A stretch of DNA of 64,000 bases from Pholis gunnellus (GCA_910591455.2 OU342821.1:1570001-1634000); one strand, 5' to 3'. Shown: positions 1-13,474, counted from the first letter of the stretch. Numbers and translations are program-made. Notes: generated by a model not told the origin, from the sequence alone.

Positions 1-108
1 TTCTTCTCAGAATACACCAGAATGCTACATTTTAAAGCTCATATTTAAAATAAAATGCTCCTGGTATGTGTGAGCATATGGCTCACGCATATCTGCACTC
101 ATGTTGTT

Positions 109-295
109 TTGCACAGGTTGCACGTTATTGTTGTTTTGAAAAGATATGCAGTGTAAAACTCTTTATTGCCAAATATTTGAACTTGTTTTGTTTAGTTTTT
201 CACAGGTTGCATTTTTATTGTTATTATCTTGAAAAGATATTCAGTGCAAAACAGGTTAATTGCAGCCACAATAAGCTATTTTTTGCCAAATATTA
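109..295 (+). repeat. Imperfect direct duplication, about 75-95 bp units
   Basis: Two diverged copies (about 109-179 and 199-295) share the order CACAGGTTGCA, then TTGAAAAGATAT, then AGTGYAAAAC, then TTGCCAAATATT. The short open frame across it has no family resemblance. The second copy carries a small internal insertion. Confidence 0.5.
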
Positions 296-523
296 GTTAT
301 TTTTTGCACAGATAGAACTTCATTTGCATTGTTCTAACAAAGGGATTGAACATTGTTTTTGTTTTTGTCTGATGGAGCAATCTGGTTTACTTGAAAGTGA
401 TTGCAATTTTCTTTATTCTATTATTAGAAAAAGCACAGATGGAGGAGTCACAAAATGTTATTTCAATAATAGTTCAACATGGATCATTTTGTTCCATTTT
501 TGTTGGGGCGGTTGGGCGTGAAC

Positions 524-580
524 ATTTCTCTTCCTCCAAAGTGGGGCGTGACAGAGAGTTTGAGAACCACTGGAGTAAAT
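524..580 (+). mobile_element. Fragment of a dispersed repeat ending in TTTGAGAACCACTG
   Basis: The stretch reads GGGGCGTGACAGAGAGTTTGAGAACCACTG in broken form and resembles the terminus of a common fish non-autonomous DNA transposon. A related piece in the opposite orientation (TCATTCTCAAACTTTTTTT) is at about 14985-15020. No target duplication was found. Confidence 0.35.
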
Positions 581-853
581 GGACAATATCAGGCTTAGAA
601 TTGAAACCATAAATATTGAGAACAATCAAAATGATGTTATGAACCAAACTAACAAAGTGATCATAAATGTCACAGTGGGAATGTCAAATGCCTCTTTCAA
701 AATTATTTTTCAAACAAGATACCCCTGCAGAAGGTTCTGTTTCATGCGACAGCCAAATGTCATTGCCCCATTGTGATATTAAAAAGTTACAATCTTTTGT
801 GAGTGAAAAAATACAACAGGTTTTAGCTGTTTAGCTAGGCATTACGTTTTACA

Positions 854-1072
854 TTGTTTCCTAACTTGGGCTCACCTCTACGCATAGCATTGGTTCTGGA
901 ACCAAACTCCTGCAAAGGGGCTGGAGTTGCATTTTCTGGACTTGGGGATACTCGTGAGCTCCAAGCTGAGCGCCACACCCCAGGGAATGAGAAGGTCGCC
1001 TCCATGCGACTGCAAGTCACTGAGAGACAGTCTCTGACTGTTGTTTGTGCTTATGCACCAAAAGCAGCTTAG
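854..1072 (+). pseudogene. Non-LTR retrotransposon endonuclease fragment
   Basis: A 72-codon frame contains VASMRLQVTERQSLTVVCAY, which resembles the core strand of the APE-type endonuclease of fish LINEs (ERVASLRL...LTVVCAYAPN). The part before it (GAGVAFSGLGDTRELQAER) resembles the region just upstream in RTE/Rex-like elements. The frame ends soon after, and no reverse transcriptase follows. It is a dead fragment; the exact LINE family is uncertain. Confidence 0.5.
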
Positions 1073-1189
1073 TACCTGGTCTTCCTGTGGTGTCTGGAAA
1101 AGGATACCGTCTGGGGACTTTATGGTTATACTAAATTGGCTAACCTCTTCGTCTAAAAGATTCTTCTTCCTCTTTTTTCACGTTCTTTT

Positions 1190-1300
1190 TTTCCGATGCA
1201 AGTGTCCAAGAACTGAGGATGTTGAATGCTGTACAGATTGTAAAGACCGCTAAGGCAAATTTGTGATTTTAGGCTATACAAATAAATTGAAAACTTTTTT
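1190..1300 (+). mobile_element. LINE/SINE 3' tail fragment
   Basis: The segment GATTGTAAAGACCGC..GGCAAATTTGTGATTTTAGGCTATACAAATAAATTG matches a second copy at about 22306-22415 that ends in TATTGAATTGAA. Tails of this shape (ctatacaaataaa-ttgaattgaa) are typical of fish retroposons. No coding part is attached. Confidence 0.5.
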
Positions 1301-2659
1301 ACCTTTTATTGCCTGTTTTTTACTGCCATTGACTGCCTGCTGACTCCTCACTCACTACTCTCAACCATCCCTCAGCCAGTAGGGGCCCCTAGTGATGACA
1401 CAGCTGACTTCCAGCCACTACTACACAGTGGGGGAAACAGTTTGCTCCCTTTTGTTATTTTACACAGTTAGCAGCTAACAGAACTAACAGCCCACACTGC
1501 TAAGTACATCACCACCACTCAGTCGTTGCTACACGGACAGACAGCTTGATACGTTTTAAGTTTGTTTTTTGGCAAGATTGTATGGCATGTCTTAAAGGAT
1601 GGCTTTGAACCGATTGCCTGCAAACATTGCTGCTTATTTTTAAGTTTGTGAGTTTGTGAGATTGAAGTGTATTCTACAAAGGCTTAGAGCCCATTGGTGT
1701 CAAGACGCAGAGATAGCCAATTGTGGGTTGTATGCATTCAATCACACAGTACAGCAGCGGTCGATGCAGACACAGCTGGTGGAGATCTGCACACTGAGGG
1801 CACCTTTCTATTTAGTGTATACTTCAGCTTACGATTCTAACAATATATGTTTGAACATTCTCTGTGTGCTAGCCACTGATTAAAGTCTTATCTGATGACA
1901 TATAACAATCACAAAATCCCTGATCACTACACAGAAGTTATAGACCTCTAATTATTTAGTTTGTTTTATGCATGGAATAAAGATTACATTATGTTGGCAT
2001 TACTCAGCATGTAGGGGATATCATAAATCACAGTAACTGCTTAATAGCATATTCAGTCGGATGAATGAAAGTCAGTATTATAACCTACTGTCATACCTGC
2101 AAAGAAACTTTGTGGTGCCTGGCATGATTTCAAGGGTGAAGCACTCCCCTCCATTAACACAGTAGTTCCTCTGGCTGTCACTGCAACGTGTCACATGACT
2201 GGAGGTCTTGGCTGTAGTGGTGGTGCTGGTGGCAGCTGCAGAAGATACCCGCAATTAGTGCACCAAGAAAACGAGACTCAGTATGACTCCAAATGAAAAA
2301 AATCAAAATGCCAATATAGAAACATTGCAAAACACTATGTCACTACACTCTACATTCATATGTTCAGTATGTTCCAAACACTCACATTTGTCATCAGCAT
2401 GGGCTTTGTTCATTTCTCTTTTAAGATTACATCCAAGAACACGTGTGAAATGAAAGCCATTCAGCAATACTTTGGTGAAAATAGTATTTGGAGCATGAGC
2501 AGCAGTATTGCATTATGCTGCAGAAGTAGATAAACATTTTGAAACGTGTTACAGTTATGGGAGTCCAACTCTTAACTGTTCAGCCTAACTACAGCTGCCA
2601 TCCTCCACGAAGAAGCAGGCTATGTGATGAATAAGTGATGATGATGATGAGTGAAGTCA

Positions 2660-2660
<1 letters not shown>

Positions 2661-2696
<36 letters not shown>

Positions 2697-2735
2697 CATA
2701 TATATTATTATATAAAATATGATGCAAACATATGC

Positions 2736-2769
<34 letters not shown>

Positions 2770-2770
2770 T
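2661..2770. repeat. (TA)n and (TG)n microsatellites
   Basis: Simple TA dinucleotide runs occur at about 2660-2710. TA and TG runs follow at 2735-2770. They produce the short Y/I/H-rich open frame on the minus strand, which is not a gene. Confidence 0.9.
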
Positions 2771-3364
2771 CTTTGTATATATTCATAAATGCTAAAATTG
2801 GATCATTTATAGATACCTAATACTTTCTGACAGATAACGTTCCATCTTTACAATAAACGGCACTATGCTCTACTGTCCCATCATTGACCAATAGCTTTTT
2901 GGGAAAATATTACATCAAAAATGGAGCTGGGAGTAGGCTACTTTTTCCAGCCCTTAGTAGGGTTTGCAGGTTTTACTATTAAGTAGCCTGAGAGGTGATA
3001 CTAGTAGGAAAGTATGCAAAGCGCTGGACACACCACTAGTTGCTGCTCATTAAGAGCATTTCTTTGAGCACACAGTAATGGCTGAGGGCAACTCAGATGA
3101 GTGTATCAATGTTTTTTAAGCCAAAACTCTCATTTAGACAAATTATTCAACATTCACACCTACAGCCAATTTAGAGTTTCCAGTTCACCTAACCTGCAGT
3201 AGACTGGGGAATAGACAGTCAGCACGCTGAGATCTGTCATGTTGGTGATATCAGCAACATCTGACACTCATGTCATGAGGTGAGGCAACAGAGTTTTATT
3301 TATTTCCCTTGTATTGAACCTATTTCCTGATAAATAATTATCACAGATCAAGGTCAATATTACA

Positions 3365-3905
3365 GGCGGCAACCTCCTGTTCTGATGAGTGAAGCCAATG
3401 CGGAAGTGTCTTAAAACTTGCAATCTCTCTACTAGTCATCAGGGGGTGACTGCTTTGGTTGCAAAAAGAAGTCTGATTGTACAGAAGTCTATGAGAAAAT
3501 GACTCTACTTCTCTCTTGATTTATTACCTCAGTAAACATTGTAAACATGAGTTCATGGTCTCAATCTCTAGTTTCAAGTCTTCTTTAATACAGCATGATG
3601 TTCATTTAGTAGATGATGGTCCATTTAGAGTTAAACAGACCATAAAGCAGGGGATGCTTTAGAGCAGGCTTACTGTGATTGACAGGTTGCTGCCGCTACC
3701 AGAACTGTATACGCCGTCTCTACGTCACTCCTCTGCATTCCAAATATGTTAACTTCTGTTCACTGTTTGCAAAAAGCCAAGAAGGCGACGGCCGTAATCC
3801 AAGATGGCAACAAGGAACTCAAGGCTTCAAAACGGCAGTCCACAAACCAATGGGTAACATGATAACAATGACTACCTCCACTTCTTATAAACAGTCTATG
3901 CTTGT
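3365..3905 (+). mobile_element. Dispersed repeat family A, copy 1
   Basis: This is a copy of a repeat found four times in the window (also about 8107-8690, 14230-14632 on the other strand and 50882-51362 on the other strand). It starts near GGCAACCTCC, has a well conserved core reading TGAGACCATAAACTCATG on the opposite strand, and ends near CACTTCTTATAAACAG. It has no coding capacity. It behaves like a non-autonomous fish transposon, but no terminal inverted repeat or target duplication was established. Confidence 0.7.
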
Positions 3906-4606
3906 GCCCCTCTTTTCGTTCTCCAATGAATCACTTTCATGAGTGCATTTCAGATAAACCACGTGATTAGTGAAAATCTATTCCTCAAAGAAAAAAGGAA
4001 GTAAGCCTCAAGGAGGTGACTAGGTACAGTGAGTATGATATTGTCTTCATATAAAGGTATTATATTAGTGTTGCACAGCACATTTTAGCATTGCAACCAG
4101 CAGGTAACTAATAATACAATGAATGATATAAGAAAAAAAGATTGTGCAGCTGAGTAGATGAACATCAATCAGGGTCTAAGACATATGCAGCACAAAGAAG
4201 GTTAAATCAGAACCCGATTTCCATTCCAGACTTTATTAAACATGAACTCTTTATGACAGCATTTCAATATATGCAATAAATAAATAAAGACGTGAATAGT
4301 TCGGTGTGTCAGTTTCACTTAAAAAATGTAGTGAATTTATTTGTTTTTGATCATTTTTGACACTTGAGAATAAGTAGTTTAGAGAGGGAAATTGGCATAC
4401 ATCCGCTAACCGTTGTTATCGGTCATTCTCGGAATAGCTGGTTTTATTTCATTCTTCCTGACCGTCAGATGGCAGTGCTTTAGCTCCCAATATCTCCATC
4501 TTGCATATGTGCAGGTTGAGTCATAATACCAAAAAAGTCCCCTGCGACATTGCAATGACGTAGTGGGCACGACCCAGTACAACACCCTCACGTCATCATG
4601 TAATCT

Positions 4607-5320
4607 CAGTGGTGGGCCATCAGGGCCTGCAAAGCCTTCTCTGCTGGCCTAAACAAAATCACAAAGTTAGAGCTATTTTATAATTTTATAATTTTCTTAA
4701 ATACACTACATGTATTATAATTTATAAAAATATTTTTCCCATTATCTTATTTTCTCATTGTACAGCTACTGTGTTCCTCAGCTGCTCTGCTTCCAGTGCA
4801 GCTTGTTTTAAGTAGAGCTTTTATCCAATCAGATTTCACCTCTGTGTCTCTAGGTAGAAGAGAGGCCCGAGGCCTGCAGACTCACAAGTGCCTCCATGTG
4901 CAGTTTAAGTGAATGGGGACGATATTATTGATTGTCATAGTGTTCAACCAATCAGATCTTTAGTTTGACATGTTGGGCGTATTCTTTGACGTGTCAGAGC
5001 TGCTAGCTGGCCTACAAGTACGTGATTGGTCAGTGGGCTAGCGTGACATGTTGGGCGGTGACAATCTCAATATCTGCTGCCTCTGTGGAGCGGACATTTT
5101 CAGCCTCAAAGGCATTAAAACGTATTCAAGAAATACAACTGGGGAGGCTCGACTGTCTTCACTGGTGTCCTTGAATGTGAATGTGAGTGATATAAAAGCG
5201 CTCGTCAAAGTAAGATATGCGCGCGCATGGATCTCATTTGCGCTCTCGGATTTTGACAGTGATTTGCCTTCATATCTAGCACCAACAAGAGCGGCATATT
5301 TTGTATCGCTGGCAACTCTT
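4607..5320 (+). mobile_element. hAT transposon, 5' part of internally deleted copy
   Basis: It begins CAGTGGTGGGCCATCAGGGC and is nearly identical over about 430 bp to the start of the hAT copies at 11074 and 28582. After the 5' non-coding part it passes directly into a short piece resembling the C-terminal dimerisation region of a hAT transposase (frame reading IKTYSRNTTGEARLSSL near 5115-5165). This means most of the transposase gene has been deleted. No matching 3' terminus was found, and the sequence changes at about 5320, where a DIRS-like fragment begins. Confidence 0.75.
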
Positions 5321-5324
5321 TGTA

Positions 5325-5665
5325 TCATGGTGCAGGGCTTAACGGAGTTAACGCACTGGCTTGTCCGGCTCTGGAGGTGCTCCAGTACCTGCAGAGGCTA
5401 CTTGAGGCTGGTAAATCACCTTCGACCCTGAGGAGCATGGTGGCAGCTATCAAGGCTGCTCAGGTTGGGGCTAATAGGCTGGCTGCTTTAAGTCAGTGGG
5501 TGGTAGAAACGATTCAGCAATCATACATGAGTTGGGCACACCAGCCCCAGTGGGAGTCAGGGCGCAGTCTACACGGGATATAGCAACCTCCTGGGCCTTG
5601 TCGCAGGGCACCAACCTCTCTGAGATCTGTGGTGTCACTAGCCGATGAATGTATGTTTGTTCTTA
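5325..5665 (+). pseudogene. DIRS-type tyrosine recombinase fragment
   Basis: The frame from about 5320 contains VLQYLQRLLEAGKSPSTLRS followed by VAAIKAAQ, which resembles the core-binding part of fish DIRS1-like tyrosine recombinases. Near 5560 it resembles their RAHSTRG-type catalytic stretch but carries a stop. A shifted frame then gives ATSWALSQGTNLSEICG, the usual downstream motif. The gene is truncated and frameshifted. Lambda-integrase-type recombinases of this class integrate a circular cDNA in DIRS retroelements. Confidence 0.7.
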
Positions 5666-5689
5666 TATAGTGTATATTAGGGTTTTGTT

Positions 5690-6115
5690 TGAGCACTCTG
5701 GTGGTTGGGACGTCTAATTTGAATACCAGTGTCTGGAATTTCAGGGAATACTTGAGGAGCTGTATCTGCTATGTCTCTTTGGTCTTCTCGCAAGGGGTCT
5801 TACAAAGTCCCATACATATGGAATATGTAACTGTGTGGAGATATAGTCTTGATACAATAGAGAACACTAGGTATTGTAACCTTGACTATCTCTCCACTGG
5901 CAAGGCCGCTCTGAGGCCATTCAAATCAATGTTAATCAGTGAATCCATGCACACCTTGGCGTAATAAGCCCAAGCATGGGCCACGTAGTGGTGTGTGTTA
6001 AAGAAATATCCATGTCAACTGCCCCAGTGTGGTCAGTTCCCGTACATATGGAATATGTAACTGTGTGCAGAGATAGTCTCTTCACTCAGAGAACCAAGGT
6101 TACAATGTTGCCCAG
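5690..6115 (+). mobile_element. DIRS retroelement 3' region with repeated terminus
   Basis: Two related stretches, at about 5812-5850 and 6042-6080, both contain ACATATGGAATATGTAACTG. The second continues into GAGAACCAAGGTTACAATG. Such repeated and palindromic termini are characteristic of DIRS elements and follow the recombinase fragment directly. The boundary on the right is not sharp. Confidence 0.6.
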
Positions 6116-8106
6116 CGTTACACTGCTCAAAGCAGAGCAGCCGTATCCACCCTCATCATGCCTGATGGAGTACAGAGATTCATGCAGATTTCTCTGCTTA
6201 GCTTTTGCTTATAGATCAGAAACATTAAACCATTGGGCAGTGACACAGGGCTGGAGCTTAGCCACCAGGCCACTTCACTTCATTGCTGTCCAGGCTCTTT
6301 GGGCAGAGCTGGATTGTAGGCTATTTGCAGGGCAATCAGTTTACTGCAGCGGATGGTGTTTCTGTCAAGTGTGGTCAAGGACAAACCATGATGCACTGCA
6401 CCAGCAGAAATATCTCTCTTCCTGTTTAACTGTAATCACAGCCGTCACAGTGAAAGTGAAAAAGGATTCAGACAAAATAATCTAAATGTGAATTAAATAC
6501 TGTATTATATGTACCCATTTTGTGAACACCGTTGTAGGATTTTAATTTCTAAAAATCTCTTGGCCTTCTGTGCTCGGCTGCCAATTCAACATAAACTTGG
6601 AAAAATGTTATTAATTCACAATACCCAGCAGTCATTCTCTCACCAGCATGACCTTTTCATAGCATGAGCTACACTGTTTTCTGTTCTGCTCCTTTAACTT
6701 AGTGGTAAACTAATCTGGATGCGTAATGATAATGTTGGAACTATCTCATTACTTCCTGCATATGTTTCATGATCATTATATTAAGATGATAACAAGCCTT
6801 GTTTGTAAATTAACCAATTTATCTTAAAATAGACATTCTTCTGCACATTTTATGTGAATGGTTTAAAAAAACAAGCTGTGACATTACTTTGATTGAACAA
6901 CAATTCATCTTTTGACTAGAATTAAACATTTGATGTTTTGCTCAGCTGAAATGATTAGATAAAGAGGTGCTTTTGTAGCTATCCTATGGACAGACAGACT
7001 ACAGTGTGCCCACAGAGTGGACTCACTTCAGCTCAGACCTGTTTGTATCTGTAGAAAAATACCATTAATCCTACATTGGACAAGTAAAATATACTGGCAG
7101 GGAAAAGGGGGAAAGAAACCCCAAAAGGCTAATATAACACGGGATAATTAACAGAACAACCCTTTCTATTATACTGAATCTTCTTTCAGTCTGCACTTGG
7201 AATTCTGTATACTATAGCACTCATATTTTACTAATTGGCAATGTTTATTTAAGGCCCTACAAAAGTTGTATGTGATTAAATCATCATCTATCAAATGTTC
7301 AAATGATAAATCAGGGCAAATCTTTTGCTTCAGGCCACTCAATGTTAGGGGGAACTCAATATAATTTAACACTAGTCATTTATATTTTCATTAATCTTGT
7401 GTGGTATGGATGGAAGTGTAAAATCTGGAATGATGGAAACTACCACTAGAGGGAGAGGAGCTCAACAGTGCTGACTGTTCTCCTTTTGCAGTGGCCCTCT
7501 TCAAGCACTCAACCCAATTTGTTTTTGAAATGTATTAGACAGTATGATGTCTTCATGGCTAGAAAATGCACAAGTTCAAGACCCTCCCAGCTGTGAGCTT
7601 ATTACTTATTGGCCAGGAAGGAAAACGGAAAGCGTTATCATCTGTGAAGTCCTGTAATAAGTGAAAACAAAATGTAGGCGTAGTCGTTTTAACTGATATA
7701 TTTGCAATTCGAAATAATCCACGAATTATTTAGTTTGTTTTAGTTACTGTACTTTATTCCAGGTACTTGCAACTTGCAATTTAATTTTTTAACATAATTT
7801 GGGGCATTTGACTCTCCGATATAGATAGAGGGGAATACTCTTCAGGCAACCAGAATATCCTGAATTATGCAAAATCCATAATTCAATTAATTACACAGGG
7901 TATGTGATTGCTGCTAAAATCTTCCTGGGCAACAAACTGCCAAGTATGGAGCACAGAAGTTAGGAGCCATATCAAGACACACAGGCACACTGACAGACAG
8001 GTAGAGTACAGTGACTTTGCTGGACGGTCATGACAGGTAGACAGGCTTACATACAGCAACATCAATACTAGGAAACCAATTGCTGTTGGGTAGAGTTGAT
8101 AGGCAC

Positions 8107-8690
8107 GGGAACAGGCTCGGCAACCTCCGTGTTTGAAAAGTGAAGCCAATGCAGAAGTGTCTTAAATTTGCATTCTATCTAATAGCCAGCAACGGGTGAC
8201 TCCTCTGGTTGCAAAAGAAGTCTGATTGTATAGAAGTCTTTGAGAAAATGACTCTACTTCTCTCTTAATTTATTACCTCAGTAAACATTGTAAACATGAG
8301 TTTATGGTCTCAATCTCTAGTTTCAAGTCTTCTTCAATACAGCATGATGTTCATTTAGTAAATGATGGTCCATTTAGAGTCAAATAGACCATAAAGCAGG
8401 GGATGCTTTAGGGCAGGGAGCTACCACAGTGTTGTCCGGTCTGGGAGTTGTCTGTGTTTTATTCTTAGAACTTAAACCCTTTCACAGTGTGTTGTCAGTT
8501 TATGAAAGTTAGTTGTCACATAACGTAAAATTGTCTTACTCAGCACTTAAATGTACTTGCTCCACCCTCTCATGTCACTTAAGTTTGCAAAATGCCAAGA
8601 TTGCGATGGCCAAAACTCAAGCCGCCAAAAATCGTAGTCCACAAACCAATGGCTGATGTCAGGGTGACTACATGCACGTCTTATATACAG
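8107..8690 (+). mobile_element. Dispersed repeat family A, copy 2
   Basis: It carries the same order of blocks as the copy at 3365: a GGCAACCTCCG start, AAGTGAAGCCAATGCAG, the TTTATTACCTCAGTAAACAT core, and an end near CACGTCTTATATACAG. The right half is disrupted by unrelated sequence at about 8415-8570. Confidence 0.7.
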
Positions 8691-11065
8691 CCCCTTGTAC
8701 ATTGATGATCAACATGAGGAAAAGTGATTGTGAGCAGATATACTGTAGTTACAGTTGCGGTGATAAGGGCCAGGTGTGATTTGTGTAAGAATAAGGGACA
8801 CGTGTGCTAATCTGGCAGGAAAGTCTGGGGGCATCTGGTGGCCAGGTGGTGTATGGCATGGAAAGGAAATCTTCATAGATATGCCAGACCTGAGAGGAAA
8901 TGCGAAGGGCTAAAGCAAAGATCAAGGAGGACAGGGAGACTCAGTGTGTCACCATGAGATAAACACTATTCTTTCAGAGAATGATCAAGAGCAACTTATC
9001 ACCGTGTTTCATGTTTTGCTGACCTTTGCTTCTTGAAAGTTTCAAGTGTGTTTCACCTCTGACCATAGTCAGCCTCTTTGATTGGTTTCAAGTTTCTCAA
9101 CACTTTTTTATGTTAAGTGAAATGCTTTGTTTCCCCCTCCAGTATTATGCTTTTTTGACATAATAATAATAATAAAAAAAGATTGAATATACACAACAGA
9201 TAAAATATATACAACCAAGTAAAGAATCGGATTGGCCTGAGGGAAGTACATCCTCTGCAGCTTCTGGCCCCATGACTGCAGTAGCGCTTCCGTGACGCTG
9301 ATCTAAAAATTCGAAGAGGCTCAAATCCTAATTCTAGCTGATTTCTCACCCCTCACTTCTGAGTGGAAAATAAAAAATTACGAGTAGGAGAATTTCACAT
9401 GCTTAGTCTGGAGCTGCAGATTGACTCCTGCAGAGTACATTAGGATGCCCTAGAGTATTATGTAGATTAATTATAAATAGGATAAATTACCAAAAATGCT
9501 GAATGCATAGGTTATAAAAAAAAGAACAATTTCCACAATCCAGTTGATCCTATCCAGCAGCTGGCACTATGATCGACACATACACACCCTCACACACAAC
9601 TACAATGCACATTGCCTTGGCGAAGAATCCTCTGTCACAAACTCATGTCCATCCAACAGATGAAGTTCATTCATTAATACAGTTCATGTCTTAAGAATCT
9701 TGACTTTCCATTTGGGGGTTTGACAAAATAGCATCATAGTGTAGACAGAGAACCAAAATGTTAAAAAAAAAACACTTGCAATGTGTTTTACCACTACAGA
9801 AAATGGAGCACTTCTGTAAACCTATAGATTATGGTAAAAACAAGAGATATGGATTGACAACACATTCTCATAACGGCTCACTGAGGCTGGGATTGACCAT
9901 GATACATTTCAGTATGCTTACTCATATTGTTTGGCCACTTGGTGGCAGAAGAAACAAGCCTTAACAATTTAACATACAATTACCAAATTATTCATGGTGA
10001 ATGGGTGAGCAAACACGTGCCTGCTGCTGCTGGAAATCAGGCTGGTGAGACGCAGCTGTGAAATCTGATCAGTGACGTAAAAGAGGCTAAAAAAGCTCCA
10101 TCGAGCAGAGTTGGTGATTCTCTGTGGGTTTATCACTACAAGTGACACCGTTTATGAACACGTTGCATTAATCAGTAGTAATAATGATTTCTGCTTACAT
10201 TTTTTAAACATCAACTTAAAGCCATTTCACTTCATTTCATCACTCAGTCCTCAAGCAGAACAGTGTCTTCACAGAGATACGGGTCAGTGCAGCCTCCTTC
10301 TACAGCCTTGTGTCAGAAATGAAATGATAAATCATTTTTATGAATTATTATTATTGATATATCATTTCATACTCATTAACCCACACACATACTCATACAT
10401 CAATGTCAGTGGAGCTTCCATGCACTGGCCTAAACATTAGGAACAACTGGGTTTCAGTGTCTTGTTTACAAATACTTTGATACAAGGACAGAGAATCACC
10501 AACCCTGCGTGAAGACTCATGAAATTATTAATTATTTAGTTTTTACGTAAACAAATACGCTAAAGTTTTTTTTTCACCTATTCGAGTCGATATAGATTTT
10601 TTTAAATCCTAATCCTATCCACCAGATAGCTTTTTTATAATATACTTTGAAATATTCATGTTTGGCCAGTGCAGTGGTAGTTGTCTGACAGATCGTTAGC
10701 ATTAACAGCATTTTGCATTTGAACTAAGCTAACGTTATATAATTGTTTAACATGAATTTATTTGCACAACCGTGTCTACTTGAGGCGAGTCTATGTCTAC
10801 ATGTCAATTTGGCCTTTGATTTTCTATGTTGCTTATGTTTGCTCACTGTAATCAATTGTGGCCATTAATGTTTAGTGTTATTGTTAATGCCCATGGCCAT
10901 TACACATAGCAACTCAACACATAGCCTACACATATACAATTATCAAATGAAATGCCAATTGCTAATTGTATGCCTTTATAATTAAGATGAGATACACCTT
11001 TATTAAACACCAGACGGAAATTCAAAGTTATAGCAGCAACAGCAATTACAATAAAACACAGGAGA

Positions 11066-11073
11066 GGTACAGG
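11066..11073. repeat. Target-site duplication (left) of 2.77-kb hAT
   Basis: GGTACAGG directly precedes the CAGTGGTGG terminus and is repeated exactly at 13839-13846. Confidence 0.9.
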
Positions 11074-11956
11074 CAGTGGTGGCCATCAGGGCCAGCAAGG
11101 CCTTCTTTTTCATAAATACACTACATGTATTGTAATCTTTTTCTCCCATCATCTTATTTTCTCATTGTACAGCTACTGTGTTCCTCAGTTGCTCTGCTTC
11201 CAGTGCAGCTTGTTTTAAGTAGAGCTTTTATCCAATCAGATTTCACCTCTGTGTCTCTAGGTTAGAGGAGAGGCCCAAGGCCTGCAGACTCACAAGTGAA
11301 TCCATGTGCAGTTTAAGTGAATGGGGACGATATTGTTGATTGTCATAGTCTTCAACCAATCAGATCTTTAGTTTGACATGTTGGGCGTATTCATTGACGT
11401 GCCAGAGCCTGCTAGCTGGCCTACATGTACGTGATTGGTCAGTGGGCTAACGTGACATGTTGGACGGTGACAATCCCATTTTCAGCCCTCAAAAGCATTA
11501 AAACGTATTCAAGAAATACAACTGGGGAAGCTCGACTGTTTTCACTGCCGTCCATGAATTAAGAAGGACTTCTTAGTGGAACTAAAACGCACGGATGTAC
11601 TGAACAACCGTGGGACTAAACTCTTTGTTAACAAAGAAAAGAGGATGGACTTTGTCTATAAATCCATTGGCTACCGAGCGAGGACCATTTGGTCCTTCAG
11701 CGAGACAGTTTAGCGAAGAGAGTCTCGTAGAATACACTTTTCAGAAACAAATATAATGAATGCTACACACATGTTATATACCAGATTAAACAGCAACAGT
11801 ACCATGTAAGTCATTTTACACACTCCAAACACAATTATACACAACTAATATAAGCAACTAGAAGATGTACCACAATATCACATATTTGTCGCCATGACTC
11901 GGCAAATTACCACTCCTGAGAAAGCTACAAACAAAAAGCTAACGGCTAACACGGAC

Positions 11957-12012
11957 CACCAATAGATCGCAGAGCATGAGAATTCGACACAGAATCCAGA
12001 GATACCTTCAGA
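11957..12012 (+). repeat. Short dispersed segment shared with 48232-48290
   Basis: About 55 bp beginning GGACCACCAATAGATCGCAG recur at 48232-48290 with few differences. In the second place the segment abuts a foldback unit, so it is probably part of a larger repeat seen here only in pieces. Confidence 0.65.
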
Positions 12013-12158
12013 ATGACTTGAATTTTACCCACCCCAACCATACCAATATTAATTAACAACTATATATAAATAAGTCCTATACCTAACGTAAATAATCACC
12101 CATAAGTTATCTAACTAAATACAGCAACACATATGTTCACTTCCCCCTACCTGCTTCC

Positions 12159-12368
12159 TGTAGTTGGTATTTCCCGGAACTATAAATGGGTGCTCGGGCC
12201 CCCGGGGAAGTAATTTGCCTGAACACCCTGGGAAGAGGAAACAGGCAGAGGTAATTTGTTGCTCTATGTATATATATATATATATATATATCCAATAAAC
12301 TTATATTGTCCTTGACGTCCTTCCTCGCACACTATCCATGGTCTAAGTAACGGCGGCACGTCGTTACA
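12159..12368 (+). mobile_element. Possible solo LTR
   Basis: The segment begins TGTAG and ends GTTACA. It carries a TATA-box-like CTATAAATGG (12181) and a downstream CCAATAAACT polyadenylation-type signal (12291). This order suggests a retroelement LTR, but flanking duplications do not match, so the ends may be wrong. Confidence 0.35.
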
Positions 12369-13474
12369 GTCGGCTAAACACTGTTGCTACGTATGTCCTG
12401 TGTGTTTCTCATCTGTTTCCTGGAGAATGGGGGGTCAACCTAACATGTGGGACCCCGGGATAAGGTCTTAGACTTTAGGCGAATGGAATTTTACGCTCGG
12501 GGGTGTGTGGTGTTTTTTTTTATTTTTACTGGCTAAAGACTCTGTCAATCAAGACCAGGCTTCTACTACTGCATTCCTGAGACTCTGGCGTGTCGAAAGA
12601 GGTGTTATTTTCTAAAATTGACCAATCATAGGCTGGCAGAGCCTCACATACACACAGTCAAACTGCAGTCAGATGAGAATGGATCCATGGTTTACAGCCT
12701 TAGAGAGCATTCTGGCTCTCAAAATGATGCGAAACTGCTGTATTTGAATAGATTGAACACTATTAGTTATAAAACAAGTGAAATATATAGTTATATAGTA
12801 TATAAAACTACAATGGAACAGCTGGAACAGCTGGTTCCAAAATGACAATTTTGCTTGACCCCGCCTGACCTCTCTGTACCAAAACCTCTCTAACTTTGTC
12901 CTGCTTGACTTTATCAAAGCCACATTTCTTTTGAGACTACTGACATGTGCTATAATTTGGGAGAGTTTTCAGGCTAGCCAGGGCCTCATTTCAAGAACAA
13001 AATAACAATAAAAGTGCTTTTTTTTCAGGTGAACCTGAAACCTTTCAATTTGAGCTGTGTTCCATCCTCATTTACTCTTAACCAGTAGCATATACACTGA
13101 TATTTACACATCTGAACGAATCTCACAAGTGTTACCATTATTATAACATCAAAATTATTAAAATAGACCTCATAGTTACAGAATTACAGTCTTTTTGGTA
13201 TGGGTATGCAATTTTCGAGCAGAGGTCTAAAAATAGGGTTAGGTATTAAAGAGTATAAATAGTGAACAGCAGCTTTGGTAAGTGAACTGCTTTTGTTTTT
13301 ACATCTGCAGTAGCTTTAATATGCTTGTTTATATATTATTATTTGTACAACTTGTTTTTATGAAAATTGATTTTTGTTTGGTTTTATATATGATAGGAAC
13401 TATTGTTACGTCCAATGTCGGTGCACAGCAACAAGAAGACACGTGAAGCAGCAGAAATCTATATACTCCGTTCA

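Noticed and set aside
5048..5431. 127-codon open frame as a host gene
   Set aside because: Part of it reads as the hAT transposase dimerisation region and the rest runs out of the element into a DIRS fragment; it is a chance join.
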